Below, one piece after another: positions 1-12,420 of a stretch of 64,000 nucleotides of DNA (position 1 is its first letter; each line of letters opens with the position of its first letter). The translations under genes and the position numbers were made by a program. The DNA is taken from the NCBI GenBank assembly GCA_900708905.1, contig CAADRB010000048.1, forward strand, positions 824,393 through 888,392, given 5' to 3'. This stretch comes from Hymenolepis diminuta (lineage: Eukaryota; Platyhelminthes; Cestoda; Cyclophyllidea; Hymenolepididae). A model generated the notes under the pieces. It was given only the letters and a program-made list of their open reading frames with translations, was not told the DNA's origin and did not search any database.

Positions 1-1528
1 CACAGCATTCCCATTTTTCAACATCGTAGTACTCTTCTGCTTGCTTCCAAGTGTTCAACCGAATTCCTCCAAGTCTTTTACCTTTCCAGCCCTCTTCACT
101 TACTTAAAACTCACATGAATACTTTCCGGTTTCCACTATGCATCACTCCGGCTCTATACTTCGCAACCTCTCCAACCCAACCCCTCCCCCCTTCCAACTA
201 GGTCTTCCAGCTAGATCTTCCCACCCACTTCTACATATGGCACACCGACTACCTTCTCTTTTTTCCTACTTCTCCCTCTTTGTCCCCCTATTTCCTTCTA
301 CTCTTTACCGTTATATCTTTTCCAAAATTATTGCCTTCTACCTGCTCATTGTATCTTTAGTGTTCAAGTGTAACTGGATATTCAGGGTGATTCATTATTG
401 GATAATCAGCAATCTGATGATTCCGCATAAACCCGGGTCTATATAAGTCACACAATCGCCTTCTTCCACTTTTGCTCGGCAAATCTGTGTGGAGATAAAC
501 CTCCCCATATCTTTCTGATTGGGAAACTTGGATAGACAGTATTAACCTGCGACAATTAATGGATACTCAATGGTGATTGTCAAACCAACCTAGTAGCACT
601 ATCGATACGCCACTGAATTATAGTGAAATGTTAACCATATTAGTAATGGTAGACGTTGCATTCAAGTATCACTAATTCAATTGGTAAGAAGCCCAAAAGT
701 GTAAGCTTGGAAATCACTCTACCAAACGAATAATATTCCTGAAGACTAACAGAATATAGTTGCCTTCTCCAAAATCAGAAGATCAATGAATGGTTTGGAC
801 ATGATTCATTGAACAACCCTAGTGAAGTAAGGGAGGAGTAGGAAGATAGGAGAAGGGGAAGGGGAAGGGGAAGGAATAAGACCTTGGAAGGAAAGAAGGA
901 AGGAAGGGAGGAAGGAAGGAGGGAAGGAAGGAAGGAGAAAGGACGTCGGTGCAAAGTTGGCGGAATCCAGGTTCTGATAAACGGACAACACTGAGGTGTA
1001 ATTGGGGAGTTGGGAGATCATTTGGTTTCTCTGTTCCTCGACGATGATGAACGATCATCAACTGACAATTAGGAAACACAGAATTTTAGAGTAAATATGT
1101 GCGCAACGCAGCATGTGTGGGGATCACCATAATGAACCAGAATTATACTTGCTCAGCTATCTATCTTGCTCAGCCAACCAGAACTGACGTATTATCTGCT
1201 GACCCCAAGAAGAAGAGCCAATCACTCTCCAAACATCTGGGGATACTTTTGAGAGGCACAAGCTGCATCGGACTTATCTGCGCTTCTCCTTCGCTCCCCC
1301 TATTAACGCTCACACACTCGCCCATCATTGTATTGTGTACCTTTTCTCTAATATACTCATATTCTACTCACGCCGCCTGCAGATTGGTTGGTCATTCAAT
1401 AACTAAGTAATCTACTCAACATTCAATTATACCACAACTCATCGGTATTAGAAACAAAGACCATTAAAATATATACAAGTTTATTGAAGCGAGGAATATA
1501 ATAACACAAGAAAACAGTAATTCAATCA

Positions 1529-2125
1529 TCAATAACTGCGATAAATTTCACAGAACCACGTATGCATTTCTTGGAGGTCAAGACTCTGATCTTCATTTCG
1601 CCTGACACCCCAAATTCGCCAAGGACATTCCAATTTTGACAGCAACGAACGTTCATAATCAGCACGACGACCAACAAAATCATTGATAACATCAAAGCTC
1701 TCTTGCTCATTTTCATGATAAACTCCAATAATGAGGCCCTGGTAAATATTAAGAGACCTCAGAATATTGTCGAACCAATCTCGGAAGGGTTCACTTCGAT
1801 CCACAAAGAGTAGTACAACTTGAATCACTTGATTACTGCTACTCTCATTTATATAATCTGGTTGAACTGAACCGAAAGGGATTTCACTTATTGGATGAGG
1901 GCCATCTTTAAATGCCACTGCAGACATAAATTCGTACTGCACTGTAATATCAAGAGCGCTATTCTCCATGTAACTTATAAAACGACGAAAGCTTAGTCTA
2001 ACGCTAGCCACTTTTACGTCACTGTCATGAGTATGATTATAAAGTACGAGAAATTGGATGTACTTATTCTTTGTTCGGTCTAAGTCGAGAGCGAAGTCCC
2101 TTTTTAATCTGTGTTCTTCCATTAG
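1529..2125 (-). pseudogene. Truncated extra copy of FHA-family exon 2 (left arm)
   Basis: This open frame encodes the last 197 residues of the FHA-family C-terminal domain and is identical to the same part of the upstream gene. It starts immediately after the N at 2126, in mid-exon, with no acceptor, promoter or exon 1 of its own. It keeps the stop codon and an AATAAA signal (minus strand, 1480-1485). It is either an assembly duplicate or a 3'-exon duplication. It cannot be a complete gene as assembled. Confidence 0.8.
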
Positions 2126-2126
2126 N
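2126..2126. other. Single-N assembly join at a tandem-duplication junction (left arm)
   Basis: A lone N separates two identical 846-bp units, 1280-2125 and 2127-2972. The unit end runs directly into the unit start with no other sequence. This is what an unresolved overlap between contig ends looks like. The same N at the same relative base occurs in the right arm at 24453. Confidence 0.9.
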
Positions 2127-2375
2127 GCGCTTCTCCTTCGCTCCCCCTATTAACGCTCACACACTCGCCCATCATTGTATTGTGTACCTTTTCTCTAATA
2201 TACTCATATTCTACTCACGCCGCCTGCAGATTGGTTGGTCATTCAATAACTAAGTAATCTACTCAACATTCAATTATACCACAACTCATCGGTATTAGAA
2301 ACAAAGACCATTAAAATATATACAAGTTTATTGAAGCGAGGAATATAATAACACAAGAAAACAGTAATTCAATCA

Positions 2376-5148
2376 TCAATAACTGCGATAAATTTCACAG
2401 AACCACGTATGCATTTCTTGGAGGTCAAGACTCTGATCTTCATTTCGCCTGACACCCCAAATTCGCCAAGGACATTCCAATTTTGACAGCAACGAACGTT
2501 CATAATCAGCACGACGACCAACAAAATCATTGATAACATCAAAGCTCTCTTGCTCATTTTCATGATAAACTCCAATAATGAGGCCCTGGTAAATATTAAG
2601 AGACCTCAGAATATTGTCGAACCAATCTCGGAAGGGTTCACTTCGATCCACAAAGAGTAGTACAACTTGAATCACTTGATTACTGCTACTCTCATTTATA
2701 TAATCTGGTTGAACTGAACCGAAAGGGATTTCACTTATTGGATGAGGGCCATCTTTAAATGCCACTGCAGACATAAATTCGTACTGCACTGTAATATCAA
2801 GAGCGCTATTCTCCATGTAACTTATAAAACGACGAAAGCTTAGTCTAACGCTAGCCACTTTTACGTCACTGTCATGAGTATGATTATAAAGTACGAGAAA
2901 TTGGATGTACTTATTCTTTGTTCGGTCTAAGTCGAGAGCGAAGTCCCTTTTTAATCTGTGTTCTTCCATTAGTCTCAGTAGTTGAACACAAGTTGGACCT
3001 GGTTGCTCAAGATACATTATGCTGGCTATTTCCCGATTTATCCAGGTGAACTTTCGGATATACTGAATCGCTGCTCTATTTAGGTAATTATGTTCCTGAT
3101 CGTAATCGGGATTGATTGGAAAGGAGTGCCATTTCGATGTAGCCTTCCCATCACAAATGTGGACCTGGCAAAATAAAATGAAGAACAGGTTAGAAAAATT
3201 TTACAACTCACAAACTCATAAAATCAAAGTCATCTATCACCAAACAATCTAAAGTCATAATATTAACCTTAGTTTTTACGGAAATCGGTATTAATATACC
3301 TGTAAGTTCCCTCAGGCGAAATCTGCCCAGTTTTAAAGCAAACAGCTCAAGGCGGTCAACTCCAGATATCAAGGCAAGTAGCCTAAAAATGTATCATTTT
3401 TCCAGACAGTGATTTGCCCATAAAGTTATTTGCATAAAGACAATTAGTCGTCCAACTAATAGACTTTAACAATAAAGTAATAAATGCGACAACATACATC
3501 GTCTCGGTTACTGTCGCTTATAACATATCTACCAATTTGAGCTCTGTAATGCGAAAGCGGTAAAATGATCAGTTAGATTACATCTTCCTCGAAATACATT
3601 TTCGATGATGTTGTTTTAAAATTTCCTTTAAGTATTCATCCTAAACTTACAACTCGGTTAGATATTTGAGACTCTCATGTGTCCTCCAGACTTGTGTGAT
3701 CGAGTAAACCCGAATTGTACCAATTGAGGACACTCTCAACTCACTAGGTCAGTTTCATCAGACTTTTTGATCACTTACAATCCACCTGAACCAGCGAAGT
3801 CGCCATTAATACTCAACCCTACGTACTGCCTTTGGGTCTTCTTGAAACCGCGCCAGTTATCCTCTTCGCAGATCATTTCCTGCATAACCTCAGACACCAT
3901 TTCGTCACACCACATTTGTCATTCGTGTCTGCCCTCCGCTGCATCGACACTAGGCCTCAGCAAACAACTCATCCATCAACCTTTCAGATTATTTCAACTC
4001 TCTTTTGTCTGACTTCTTTCCTACTCGAAGACTTTGTCAATAAAACTTGGGAGTAGCACATGTTTCCTAGCTCTATTCTGCTGCCGCAGTCAAGATTAAC
4101 AGAAATTAGAAAGTGTAAGTCTCAAAGTGGCCCAGAACCAAGAAAAGATACCAAATTGCCAGTACTCCTTCTAAATAGGAAACTCAGAATTCCATAGTTA
4201 AACCCCCTCTTCCCTCTCCCTCCCCTCTTTTGCTTTTTCAACTGGCATTAGAAAGTGAAGATGGTACGATCCAGAGAAAATCTGAATATATAGTGAGTTC
4301 TATTGGCATCATTTTTATCAGTTAATCAAATCACATCACACCCAAGCACTCAGGTAAATTATTTCATATGGCATAATCACAACTTATCTCAAACATACTT
4401 AGGAAACCGTTTTCTATCCCTTATCTTGGGTAGAAGGGACACTCCCTAATACCACATTTGCAACTTAAACTTAATAAATGCGACTGGCCGTTTCACTGGC
4501 CAAAGGTGTACCAATGGCATTGAACGTGATATAAAGGACTCCTCAAAAGAGCACGTTATTTACTGTGGCATCGGTACACACATTACAACTGCATAAATAA
4601 GAGCAACTAATTGCAGTTTTCATAACAATGCTACTGTTGTCAATAAAGTAAACACACCTCACCTTATATTTGAGATCATATTTGAAATTATCAACGACTT
4701 CACCTCGTTGCACCGGTTTGTTGTATGGCCAACCAAAGCTGATAACATCCTTCTCCTTCAATTGGACATCACCGATGATTCGCTTGTTATTCACAAAGAT
4801 CTTGTTCAGTGCAGTTGCAGAGAGCACAAAGGAGTTGTCAGGGCAACGAGTAATAGTTGAATGTATTCCCGCTGGGGGCAAATCAGTCATTTGGCTTGAA
4901 AGGCTAATTTCCGGTATAAGGGATGGTTGCTTTCGTGTTAATATGTTCTCTGCATCTGATTGAAATTGGGTTGAATCTCTGTACCTTTGGCCAACTGTTA
5001 TTACATGTTGATTTGGAGACATTAAGATAATTTTTATTTGTCTTTCAGCAAGGTTTGGGTAAATTTCACCGACCCAGTAGAGAAACAGATGTATTTCAGA
5101 CCCATTTCTGGATTCAGATTCAACCGATTCAGTATCATCAGATCTCAT
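2376..5148 (-). CDS. FHA-like-domain protein with unrecognised C-terminal domain, left paralogue
   Basis: This is a two-exon gene on the minus strand: exon 1 at 5148-4663 (162 codons), intron 4662-3165, exon 2 at 3164-2376 (262 codons plus stop), 424 residues in all. The donor is AAG|GTGAGG and the acceptor TTGCCAG|GTCCAC, phase 0. Residues about 20-160 look like an FHA phosphopeptide-binding fold: PPAGIHSTI, then a strand ending NKIFVNNKRI, then LKEKDVISFG, matching the family's H, N and final FG positions. Exon 2 starts with VHIC and encodes an alternating alpha/beta domain with NKYIQFLV, QVVLLFVDR, CPWRIWGV and LDLQEMHTWF. I do not recognise that domain; its strand-helix order is loosely GTPase-like, but no P-loop is present. 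Exon 1 is about 75-80% identical to the right paralogue, whereas exon 2 beyond its first 64 or so codons is identical. An AATAAA lies at 2327-2332 (minus). Function unknown. Confidence 0.75.
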
Positions 5149-5244
5149 ACGGTAAATCAGTCAGTTAATCAGGAGGTCTAATTCAAAGTATTTTCCTTTA
5201 AGTCATCAATGTTTTATTTATATGATGAACAAATGAATGGAATA

Positions 5245-5466
5245 TTATTCAAAATTAGTCAGAGTTTTAATCACATTATGAATAATTAAAATACACTTCA
5301 AAAAATTAAATATGTGAAAGGCCTGATAATCATATTTAGACTTTAGTACCATCTCGCCTTTGACAACAACTCCATCTACGAATTCAATGTACTCGCGTTC
5401 TCGCATTTCTGTTGCGTTTTCCGAGTCCTGATCCATGTAAAACATAGATAGTGAGCTAGAGAGCAA
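5245..5466 (-). CDS. Small uncertain ORF upstream of the left FHA gene
   Basis: A 73-codon open frame lies about 100 bp upstream of the FHA gene start on the same strand. Its first 45 codons are acidic and hydrophilic and its end is hydrophobic. I see no signal peptide, no family match and no good splice signals joining it to the FHA exon. The other two family members have nothing similar upstream. It could be a small exon or chance. Confidence 0.15.
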   Translation of the reverse strand: MLSSSLSMFYMDQDSENATEMREREYIEFVDGVVVKGEMVLKSKYDYQAFHIFNFLKCILIIHNVIKTLTNFE

Positions 5467-7290
5467 TTAGTCGGCTTAAGGTAGAAAGATTTTCTTCCCA
5501 TTTTCAAAAGAGCAGAACGATATCAGCTCAAATGGTCTAATATAGCAGAGCTCACTAGAGTGAGAGCTCCAAGGCCGATTCTAATTTCATTAAACGTAAC
5601 CGAACAGCTAAAGGCTTGAGATCGAAATCTCCTATTTTGAAGGGAAGACGATTAAATCTGTGCACATTTAATATATAATTGATATAATTGTTCGATATCG
5701 GTTTTCTTCCTCGCATTACGTGTGCAAACGGAATATGCTTTGAACCGTAGAAATTTGAACACTTACCACACTCTCCTTAGATGAAAATTAATCACACATC
5801 AAATTCTCAGAATCCTCTAACGTAATCTTAACATTTTTATGCCATCTTATGTGCCAAATGTAACCAATTTATGGGTAGCAAACGCGAGATGGGGTAATAA
5901 ATGTTGAGAAGTGACGTATTCTCAAAAAAAAACATTCTTATCGTTTTCTTTCGGAAGAAAATTTCCCAGTTTTAAAGGAAGTATTCACTTAAACACTGGT
6001 ACTTGTGGAACCGTATCCACGAAAACTGCTCAAAATTAAATTGATAATGCATTGATGCAATTAACTTGGTTGATAAGATTCTCTTTCTCAATTTACGATG
6101 TCTCACTGAAAATAGACGTATCTCAGCACCATATTTATCAAAGGGATGAGGAGGGATTTCAGTAGTAAAACCAAAATTTCTCCATTCTTCCTCTTTGTTA
6201 ATTAAAGGTGGATTCCTTGAGATATTTTCAGAGCATTATGGTGGAGCTTAGGTTCTAAAACAGGTAAATGTTTACATTTGCCTTTCCTTATGGTGATAAT
6301 CGGTTCCATTTTATTGATCTGGCTATGTCAATGTGTCACAAAGCATTGGATACTCCGTAATGGTGTATAATCAACTTGTGCGTGTTGCCCAGTTCTGGAC
6401 TATCCAGATTACTTAATTATTTAATTTAATGACTTTTAGACCATATTTTAGAAAAGCATACATTCAAAGGCATGGATATCAATAAATTTGTAGAATAAAT
6501 TCTACTACCTGGATATGTTTGATCATCTGCGGTGAAGCCACCGGTGCAATTATTGGCTAATCAGGCAGCCAATCATTTATCGCCTATTTAAGTCTATACA
6601 AGTCAATTTATTTTAAATAAATGAACTGTTATTTAAGCTATAAGTCTCCTATTTCCCACGTCCTTGAGTCTGAGTACCTGTAGCGACTGAGAAGTCATGA
6701 AAATATTCTCTATCCTGACACAGTAGAGGTAAAACTTAAGGTCACTTCAATTACACCAGCACCGGAGAATCTGGACTTTAACTATTTAGTATTGAAAATG
6801 CGTAGAATTTAGAGTAATAATTACATATTAACGAGGAGAAAGAGGCGCGATTGTTACAAATAAGTCCTGAATGAATTACAAGCTTTCTGACTTATTCTTG
6901 ATATGCCTGTTAAATCTCAACATTCTTTATGTCGAGTAGCACGAATGCCACCAGATATTGCCGCTTTTGTGATATCCGAGTAATTGGACTCCGAGTACCG
7001 AAAAGCTGGTCCCGCCTAGATCTCAGGCATTTGTAATTTTCTTTCAACACAGCCGTAATTCGCACAATATAATATGATACCAAATGGAGAAGTAAAGAAG
7101 TAATCTCTTCGGGTTCTCCGGTGTGTTTTTTACAGTTTCTTAGACTGCCAAAGACAGTCACTTAAAATTTTTCTTCCATTCTTCTTAGACTTGCGATTCC
7201 AATAGACCAGAAAAATATGCCGACGTTTAGAGTTGACAACTTTATTTAATTAAAACTTTTCCAAGGATGACTTTTTAAACAGAATAAAAG
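5467..7290. other. Intergenic, no gene seen; holds a diverged repeat near 6430-6690
   Basis: The stretch between the left FHA gene and the GT31 gene has no convincing coding sequence. The ORF at 6910-7161 on the minus strand is not family-like. Around 6430-6690 there is a segment resembling one in the MRPL14 intron (31430-31700). Confidence 0.6.
6430..6690 (+). repeat. Diverged LTR-like repeat, copy 1
   Basis: This segment shares the order of several short blocks, including ATTGGCTAATCAGGCAGCCA, with 31430-31700, where the same block reads ATTGGCCAATCAGGAAGCCA. It carries TATTTAAG and AATAAA-like signals. Two old copies of one LTR is the simplest reading; the ends are not visible. Confidence 0.35.
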
Positions 7291-7326
7291 CAGACAATTT
7301 ATTTTGCAAATGGCAAATGCAATTAA

Positions 7327-10189
7327 CTAAAAATAGACCTTCCAAGCAATCATAGGCGAAGAAAACAGCTTGTAATATTTGAATTCGAGGTGATCAAACA
7401 TATTGAAGACATTTCGAATAGTAATTCCTAACTTGTAAGCTAGCAGTCCAAGGTAGACATCTTCATTCAGATAATTGTATTTCGTATAGGCTGTAGCGAT
7501 TGCCATATCATCTACGATATCAGCTCCAATAAACTGCGACATGCCTCGAGGATATCTAGCTACAACATCCCATGGCATTTCACGATACGATATAAAATAT
7601 TTCATACCTGGAGTTCTACATACTCTATCTGTCCAATAAGTTTTCCCATGTATGCTAGTTCTAAGATCCAAAGTTGGTACCTCTTTGGCAAATTTTTCCA
7701 CCAACTGCAAATTCATTCGATGATCGTCATCAATAATCATGAAGAAATCTCCCTGGTTTTTATCACAAAATGCGGAAATCCAACGGAGATTGGTAACAGT
7801 TTTCCACGAGAGATTGAAATAAGTGTCCTCGTAATCAGCAAGTATGATGTCATCGTATTTATCAATTTCTGTGTATATTCTATCCATTAAAATGCTCGAT
7901 TTTCCAGCATATTTCTCGAGCATATCACCAGCTGGACCAGTTAGGTTCACAATATTTCCATCTCGGTTGAATATTCGACCTCCATGTGCACGTGGTAAAC
8001 CAATGCTGAAAACATAACCTACTCTGAAAGAAGGACACGACAGAATTTGGTTCTTCATAAAAGTTCTGAATTCTTCTCTTGCTTCAAAGTTGTATACTCC
8101 ACTCTTAACGACGACGACAAGATTGTGCCTTGTGCCCCCTGAGCATACAGCACTACTTGTTCGAAGTATTTTGATAGGGTAGTTATATTTTGGTTTCTAA
8201 ATTGAAAATATCGCATTTTTTTATCAGTATGAAAAGATCAGTAAAAACTATTTTTAGGAGAAAATATAATAAACATAGTAAACTATTTTTTCTTTTAAAA
8301 AATTATGTTTATCTTGTCTTTTTTCCAAATTTATGGATTAATGCATGACCTTAAAGTTGTTTATATGGACCGATTGCATGACCTATGCTTGCAATGTGAA
8401 TACTTGTTCTGACATCACCCAATTTTGTGCTATTTCGGGGGGTACTTTCAAATATCCTCGAGAACTCTCAAACTGATAATTGTTGTTAAATTCTCAGAAT
8501 GGTGGGAGAAAATGATAAAATTGCATTAGAGGATCATGCTAATGAATGAGTGAAATTAGAGATCAAGTGTGACACCGGCAGGAATCAGTCGAAATCTCGT
8601 AAACACATATATGCGAATGGAAATCTTTGATGAAGCTGTGTCCCAGAATGTTTCCTCTTCCCATACATCCCTTATTTAATGTTGGCTTTGCAATGATTTG
8701 CACTTAGGCCACTTTTTTCCTCAAAGTTGTTGAATAGGCAACTTGTGAGGCAAGCATGAACATATGGAAGCAGCGTGCTGGACTAAGTCAGAATTCAGAA
8801 AGAAGAAGTTCATCCAGAAGGTTAAGTTAACTGTTGGTCAAACGACAGATTCAATAATCAGTTCAAGGAACAATATGGAAGGGAAAGAAAATCCCCAGAA
8901 AAATTCTAGTGAATATACACCAGAAACGAAAAGATAGTAGAGAAAGGAAAAGAAGCAGCATCTTGAATTAATTCCCCCAATGGTCACCAAAATGAATAAG
9001 TAAATTCTATCAAGAAAATGAGGAATGGAGAGTTCTTTTGAAAAAAAGTGAATTCAGTATCTCATTCAAGGCGTAAGAAACGAAGTTACCTTATCGAAAG
9101 AAAGGAAAGAGGCAGGAGAGAGCAATGCCAGAAGAGCTGACATCTGTACTCAATAACTCGTGAAAAGCTGCTCGTTTATGACTTTATGGAAGAGCATCGA
9201 CAGAATCACAAACGGAGATAAAGAAGCAGACTGAATCTTCATCAGTCAGCTGTATATGACCCTAGAAAATAATAGATCAGACCAGCTGGTGGACCAAACT
9301 AAGAAGATTAAAAGAGGAAGGCACGAATCAAATGGGGTGAGGATCAAAGAGATAATATCATTTCCCTTCCTACGAGGCAACCTTTCATTATGTGCCCTCT
9401 CACCACTTCATTAAATGATCCTTGGTCATTAAAACTGAGGAAATTTTATATGCTGTATTTTTCATAATTACTGGACCGTACTAAATTTTCACTATAACAA
9501 CGGGAGATTGTTTTGCCTCGGTGCTGTAGATTGAAACATAAAATTACTGATTTACTTAATCAAATTACTTTAATTTACAAAATTAAATTAAATACTGATT
9601 CCTCTTGGCATATCTGTATTTAATTAAATGAATCCTAAATTAAAATCGGGTTCATTCACATAGATTTACCTTCCATTTCCATCTATTTCACATTATTGAG
9701 GATAAAAATGTATAATTTTCACTTCTTAATAAATCAACTTACATAGGAGACGGGTAGACCAGCCTTGATTTGTCCAATGATGGTTTTAATAGGGACATCT
9801 TGTGGATATGTATCATATATTTTCGGATATTTCATTCTATTTAATATTTTCCGTGGAAGATTAGGTATTTCGTCAAAACTGATGGTTTTATTCGTCTGCG
9901 GGACATTAAACAAATGATTAAGTTGATATCTTTTCGGTTTGTCGTTGTACGTTGCATCAGCATTCAATTGAATGCATATAGTTATGTTGTATGTCCTATT
10001 GCTTTCAATTGCAGTGGTGTAATCGGGAGGCCATTTACATTCTGAAAAATTAACAGATAGAGAGAATGGATGGGGAAATTTTGTCATGATAATCCGTCCA
10101 CCTGCATACCAAAGATAGATCGTGAAGAAGAGTATGACCGCTGGAATAAAAATGCAGACTCTTAGCCGCGGAGCAGAGTATAGAAGCAT
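7327..10189 (-). CDS. Beta-1,3-galactosyltransferase-like protein (GT31), two exons
   Basis: This is a type II Golgi glycosyltransferase of family GT31 on the minus strand. Exon 1 is 10189-9743 (149 codons) and exon 2 8196-7327 (289 codons plus stop), 438 residues, joined in phase 0 across a 1.55-kb intron (donor TAT|GTAAGT, acceptor TTTAG|AAACC). Residues 11-30 form a membrane anchor after a short cytosolic tail. The stem carries several N-x-S/T sites. Exon 2 holds the family blocks in order: LVVVVKSG with NFEAREEF; VGYVFSIG; the EDTYFNLSWKT block; the metal-binding aspartates in IIDDDHRMN; and EDVYLGLLA. All catalytic landmarks are present, so it is likely active, transferring a hexose or N-acetylhexosamine in beta-1,3 linkage; donor and acceptor cannot be read from sequence. 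A poly(A) signal lies on the minus strand at 7298-7303. Confidence 0.88.
8197..9742. other. Intron of the GT31 gene
   Basis: The 1546-bp intron contains AT-rich sequence and a purine-rich stretch at about 8730-9380. No coding sequence or recognisable repeat was seen in it. Confidence 0.7.
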
Positions 10190-10619
10190 TATTGCTATTC
10201 AGACATATGACTGAATCCCAGTTCTTGATGAAACACATTCAGGGGCACCAATATGCCAAGAGCAGTCGAATAACAGGCTATCGTGGACCACAGTTAGGCA
10301 GATCGTCTTTTAACAATTGGTATCAAAATTTCGAATGTATTTAATAAGCAAATGCTATCAAACGTGAAATATATGCGTAATTTAGATCTGAATCTCTCAG
10401 AAACCATAGTTGCAGATGATCAGAGATCAAATTATTAACTTCGAATACTGTTCCAATATTCAGCAATTTGATTGATTATATTTAAAGTTTCATCTCTATT
10501 TAGTATAACAGTTTCAATAAAGCTAAGAAAATTCACATCTAAGAGAATCACATTTTCTCCAAAATAATTCCTATATGTGAGATTCTTTATATTCCACCTG
10601 TTATTCCTGCTTCTTTAAG

Positions 10620-10835
10620 GTCCCCATTGTTCGAACGAATTTGTTTACATTACGGTTTTGAATGGCGCATAATATAAATCTACCTCTCGATACGAAAACG
10701 CTCGTCTTGTGTTGATATAGTGGTTCGGGTCGATGTGTATTGTGGTGTTGACGGGTCGTGTCTATAAATAATGCAATACCTTGGGGAATCTAAGGGTCAG
10801 TTATGTAATCCTACGGAGAAGAGTAGATTATAACA
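10620..10835 (+). repeat. Dispersed LTR-element leader repeat, copy A
   Basis: The segment matches 26885-27130 (minus), 35900-36130 plus 36799-36860 (minus) and 39630-39735 (minus). Shared parts are TTCGAACGAAT, then GGCGCATAATATAAATC, then a run that reads as a short gag-like peptide in the best copy. The TGGCGC block sits where an LTR retrotransposon's primer-binding site would be. This copy abuts the GT31 exon relic at 10836. Confidence 0.6.
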
Positions 10836-11201
10836 ATATGTATCACAAATTTCCCAATATTAAGTCGCATTAAGTACATTCCGTGGAAGCTCACCGTGTC
10901 AGTTGTCGCATCGGAGCTAAAAAATCACTAGGTTGGTATATCTTTCTATCCATCATGTTCCTCAGCCCCGGCATTCAAGTGAGCACATATAGTAATTTTG
11001 CATGTCCTATTGTTTTCACTGCCACAAATGTAATCAGAAGGGCATCAACAAGATGAAGAATTTACAGCCGGGTACAATGACAGAGAGACCTTCGCCATAT
11101 TAGTCCATTCTCCAGTGTACCAAAAATAGATCATGAAGAAGAGAATAACCACCATGATGAAAACGTAACCACGTAGCCAAGGAAAAGAACATGACACCAT
11201 G
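10836..11201 (-). pseudogene. GT31 first-exon relic
   Basis: Read on the minus strand from the ATG at 11201, this resembles exon 1 of the neighbouring GT31 gene: cytosolic tail, a membrane segment ending FFMIYFWYTG (compare FFTIYLWYAGG), then the N-x-T and ITICxxLNA blocks and the CTTCCACGGAA stretch near 10880. It has several in-frame stops and no exon 2 beside it. It is a tandem duplicate that lost its catalytic half, in the same orientation as the intact gene about 650 bp away. Confidence 0.75.
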
Positions 11202-11639
11202 AGAGTGATTCATTCATACGATTGGATCTTAATACCGGATTATGTACACTGATCGATTTGTGCACCGATATGCTATGTGACACAAGATATACCTGCGCCA
11301 ATAGGAGAATTATTGAAAATATTGTTAAAGTAACTTGAAATGAACGATTCTGAATTTCAAGAAAATTAAAGTCGTAAATATATTATAAACACGACGCATT
11401 GATATCGATTTTATTATAAAATTCGATATTTTGATTAAAGTTTTACTTTCTTTTTATCTCCTAGACAGCACGAGATGATTAATGAAATACATAAACTACT
11501 TACATCAGATCTTTTGAAACACTTTATAGTGCTCGATAAAGTGAAAAAACAATGTCTTTTAAGTATTTCGTTTGGTAGGAGAAATCGAAGGCGACTAATT
11601 GTAAAATGTACCCAGTTTTGCACTAAGTTGTTTGAGATT

Positions 11640-12420
11640 TGTGGCGATCGCCTGCAAAGGCCTCCAGGCAATCAGCAGTCACTATCCCTGCACTCTGAGG
11701 AGCAGAAAATGCAACTACGACAAGTATTTGAGCGTCTAGAAAAATACCGTCAATCCCGAGAAGCGTAATTTTGGCCAGACTGAAGTTGGTTTTCTTGGTC
11801 ACCGTCTTGACAAATTTGATATTTCCCCTCTGCCCGGGAAGACCCAGTCTGTCATGGATTACCCCATCCCTAGTCGGTAAAAGTCTTCGTCGTTTCCTTG
11901 GCATAGTGAACTTAGGGAAGATTCATCTCCAACTCGGCTGAGATTCTACAGCCCCTTACGAACATGCTCAAAGGTAACTCAAAGCATTTTAGGATGACAC
12001 CTGAAGCCGTATCAGAGTTTAATACTGTAAAAAAACAGTTGTCCAATGCAACTACTTTAAATCACCTTGATACTTCAAGTGCAACTCGACTCGTTCTGAA
12101 GACTGATGCGTCTCAAGTGGCAGTAGGAGCTGTCCTACAACAGACTGTCAACAGAGAAATACAGCCAATATCATTCTTTTCGAGAAAGTAAACGCCTACT
12201 GAAACAAGATACAACACTTCGGCAGAGAACTACTGGCTATATATTTAGCAGTTAAACGTTTCCGACATATCTTGGAAGGACGTCAATTCACCATCCTTAC
12301 CGACCACAAACCACTTACCTACGCTAGCCAATCATCCAGGGATCGTCATTTTCCCAGGGAAATTCGCCAATCTGGATTTCATTCTACAAATCACCAAAAT
12401 ATGTATCGGATGCTACACCA
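11640..12420 (+). mobile_element. Ty3/gypsy pol relic (reverse transcriptase end and RNase H)
   Basis: In shifting plus frames the segment shows the reverse transcriptase C-terminal part (QVFERLEKY, then FGQTEVGFLGH near 11780-11800, then ISPLPGK and RRFLG near 11890), the connection LLKGNSKHFRMTPEA near 11962-12006, and RNase H with the catalytic TDAS and GAVLQQ near 12105-12150, FFSRK, TETRYNT, FRHILEGRQFTILTDHKPLTYA near 12260-12325. Frameshifts and stops (for example TAA after FFSRK) break it, and there is no gag, protease or integrase beside it. It is a dead fragment of a chromovirus/mag-like Ty3 element; the clade is not fixed. Confidence 0.85.
11641..11700 (+). repeat. Inverted repeat flanking the gypsy relic, left copy
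   Basis: About 57 bp here are repeated in reverse complement at 12712-12770 with only a few mismatches; the shared core is AGGCCTCCAGGCAAT. The copy here is in frame with the reverse transcriptase reading, so the far copy is an inverted scrap of the same element. Confidence 0.75.

Larger units (their letters stand above)
1..2972 (-). repeat. Left arm of a large inverted repeat (partner 23607-26514)
   Basis: Read on the minus strand this segment matches 23607-26514 almost base for base. Position 1 pairs with 26514, directly beside a single N at 26515. The matched part holds most of an FHA-gene 3' exon, its 3' UTR, a truncated second exon copy, a GGAAG-type purine microsatellite (about 855-945) and about 1.2 kb of noncoding sequence. 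The differences seen are microsatellite length, a few substitutions and an insertion of roughly 45 bp near 1101-1145 that the right arm lacks. Beyond 2972 similarity falls to that of ordinary paralogues. The arms could be a real palindrome or two allelic contigs placed in opposite directions. Confidence 0.9.

Noticed and set aside
138..446. A 102-codon frame in the left arm, mirrored at 26069-26377
   Set aside because: C/T-rich sequence with no domain; the frame is identical in both arms only because the arms are identical, so duplication is no evidence of selection.
806..1079. Phe/Pro/Ser-rich frames, also at 25458-25740
   Set aside because: They are translations of a GGAAG/CCTTC microsatellite and change length between the arms.
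2376..3017. Reading the FHA-family C-terminal domain as a small GTPase
   Set aside because: Strand/helix order is vaguely similar, but there is no P-loop, no NKxD and no DxxG motif; not strong enough to call.
6910..7161. 83-codon minus-strand frame just downstream of the GT31 gene
   Set aside because: No motif, no splice context and not part of the GT31 domain, which ends at the stop at 7327.
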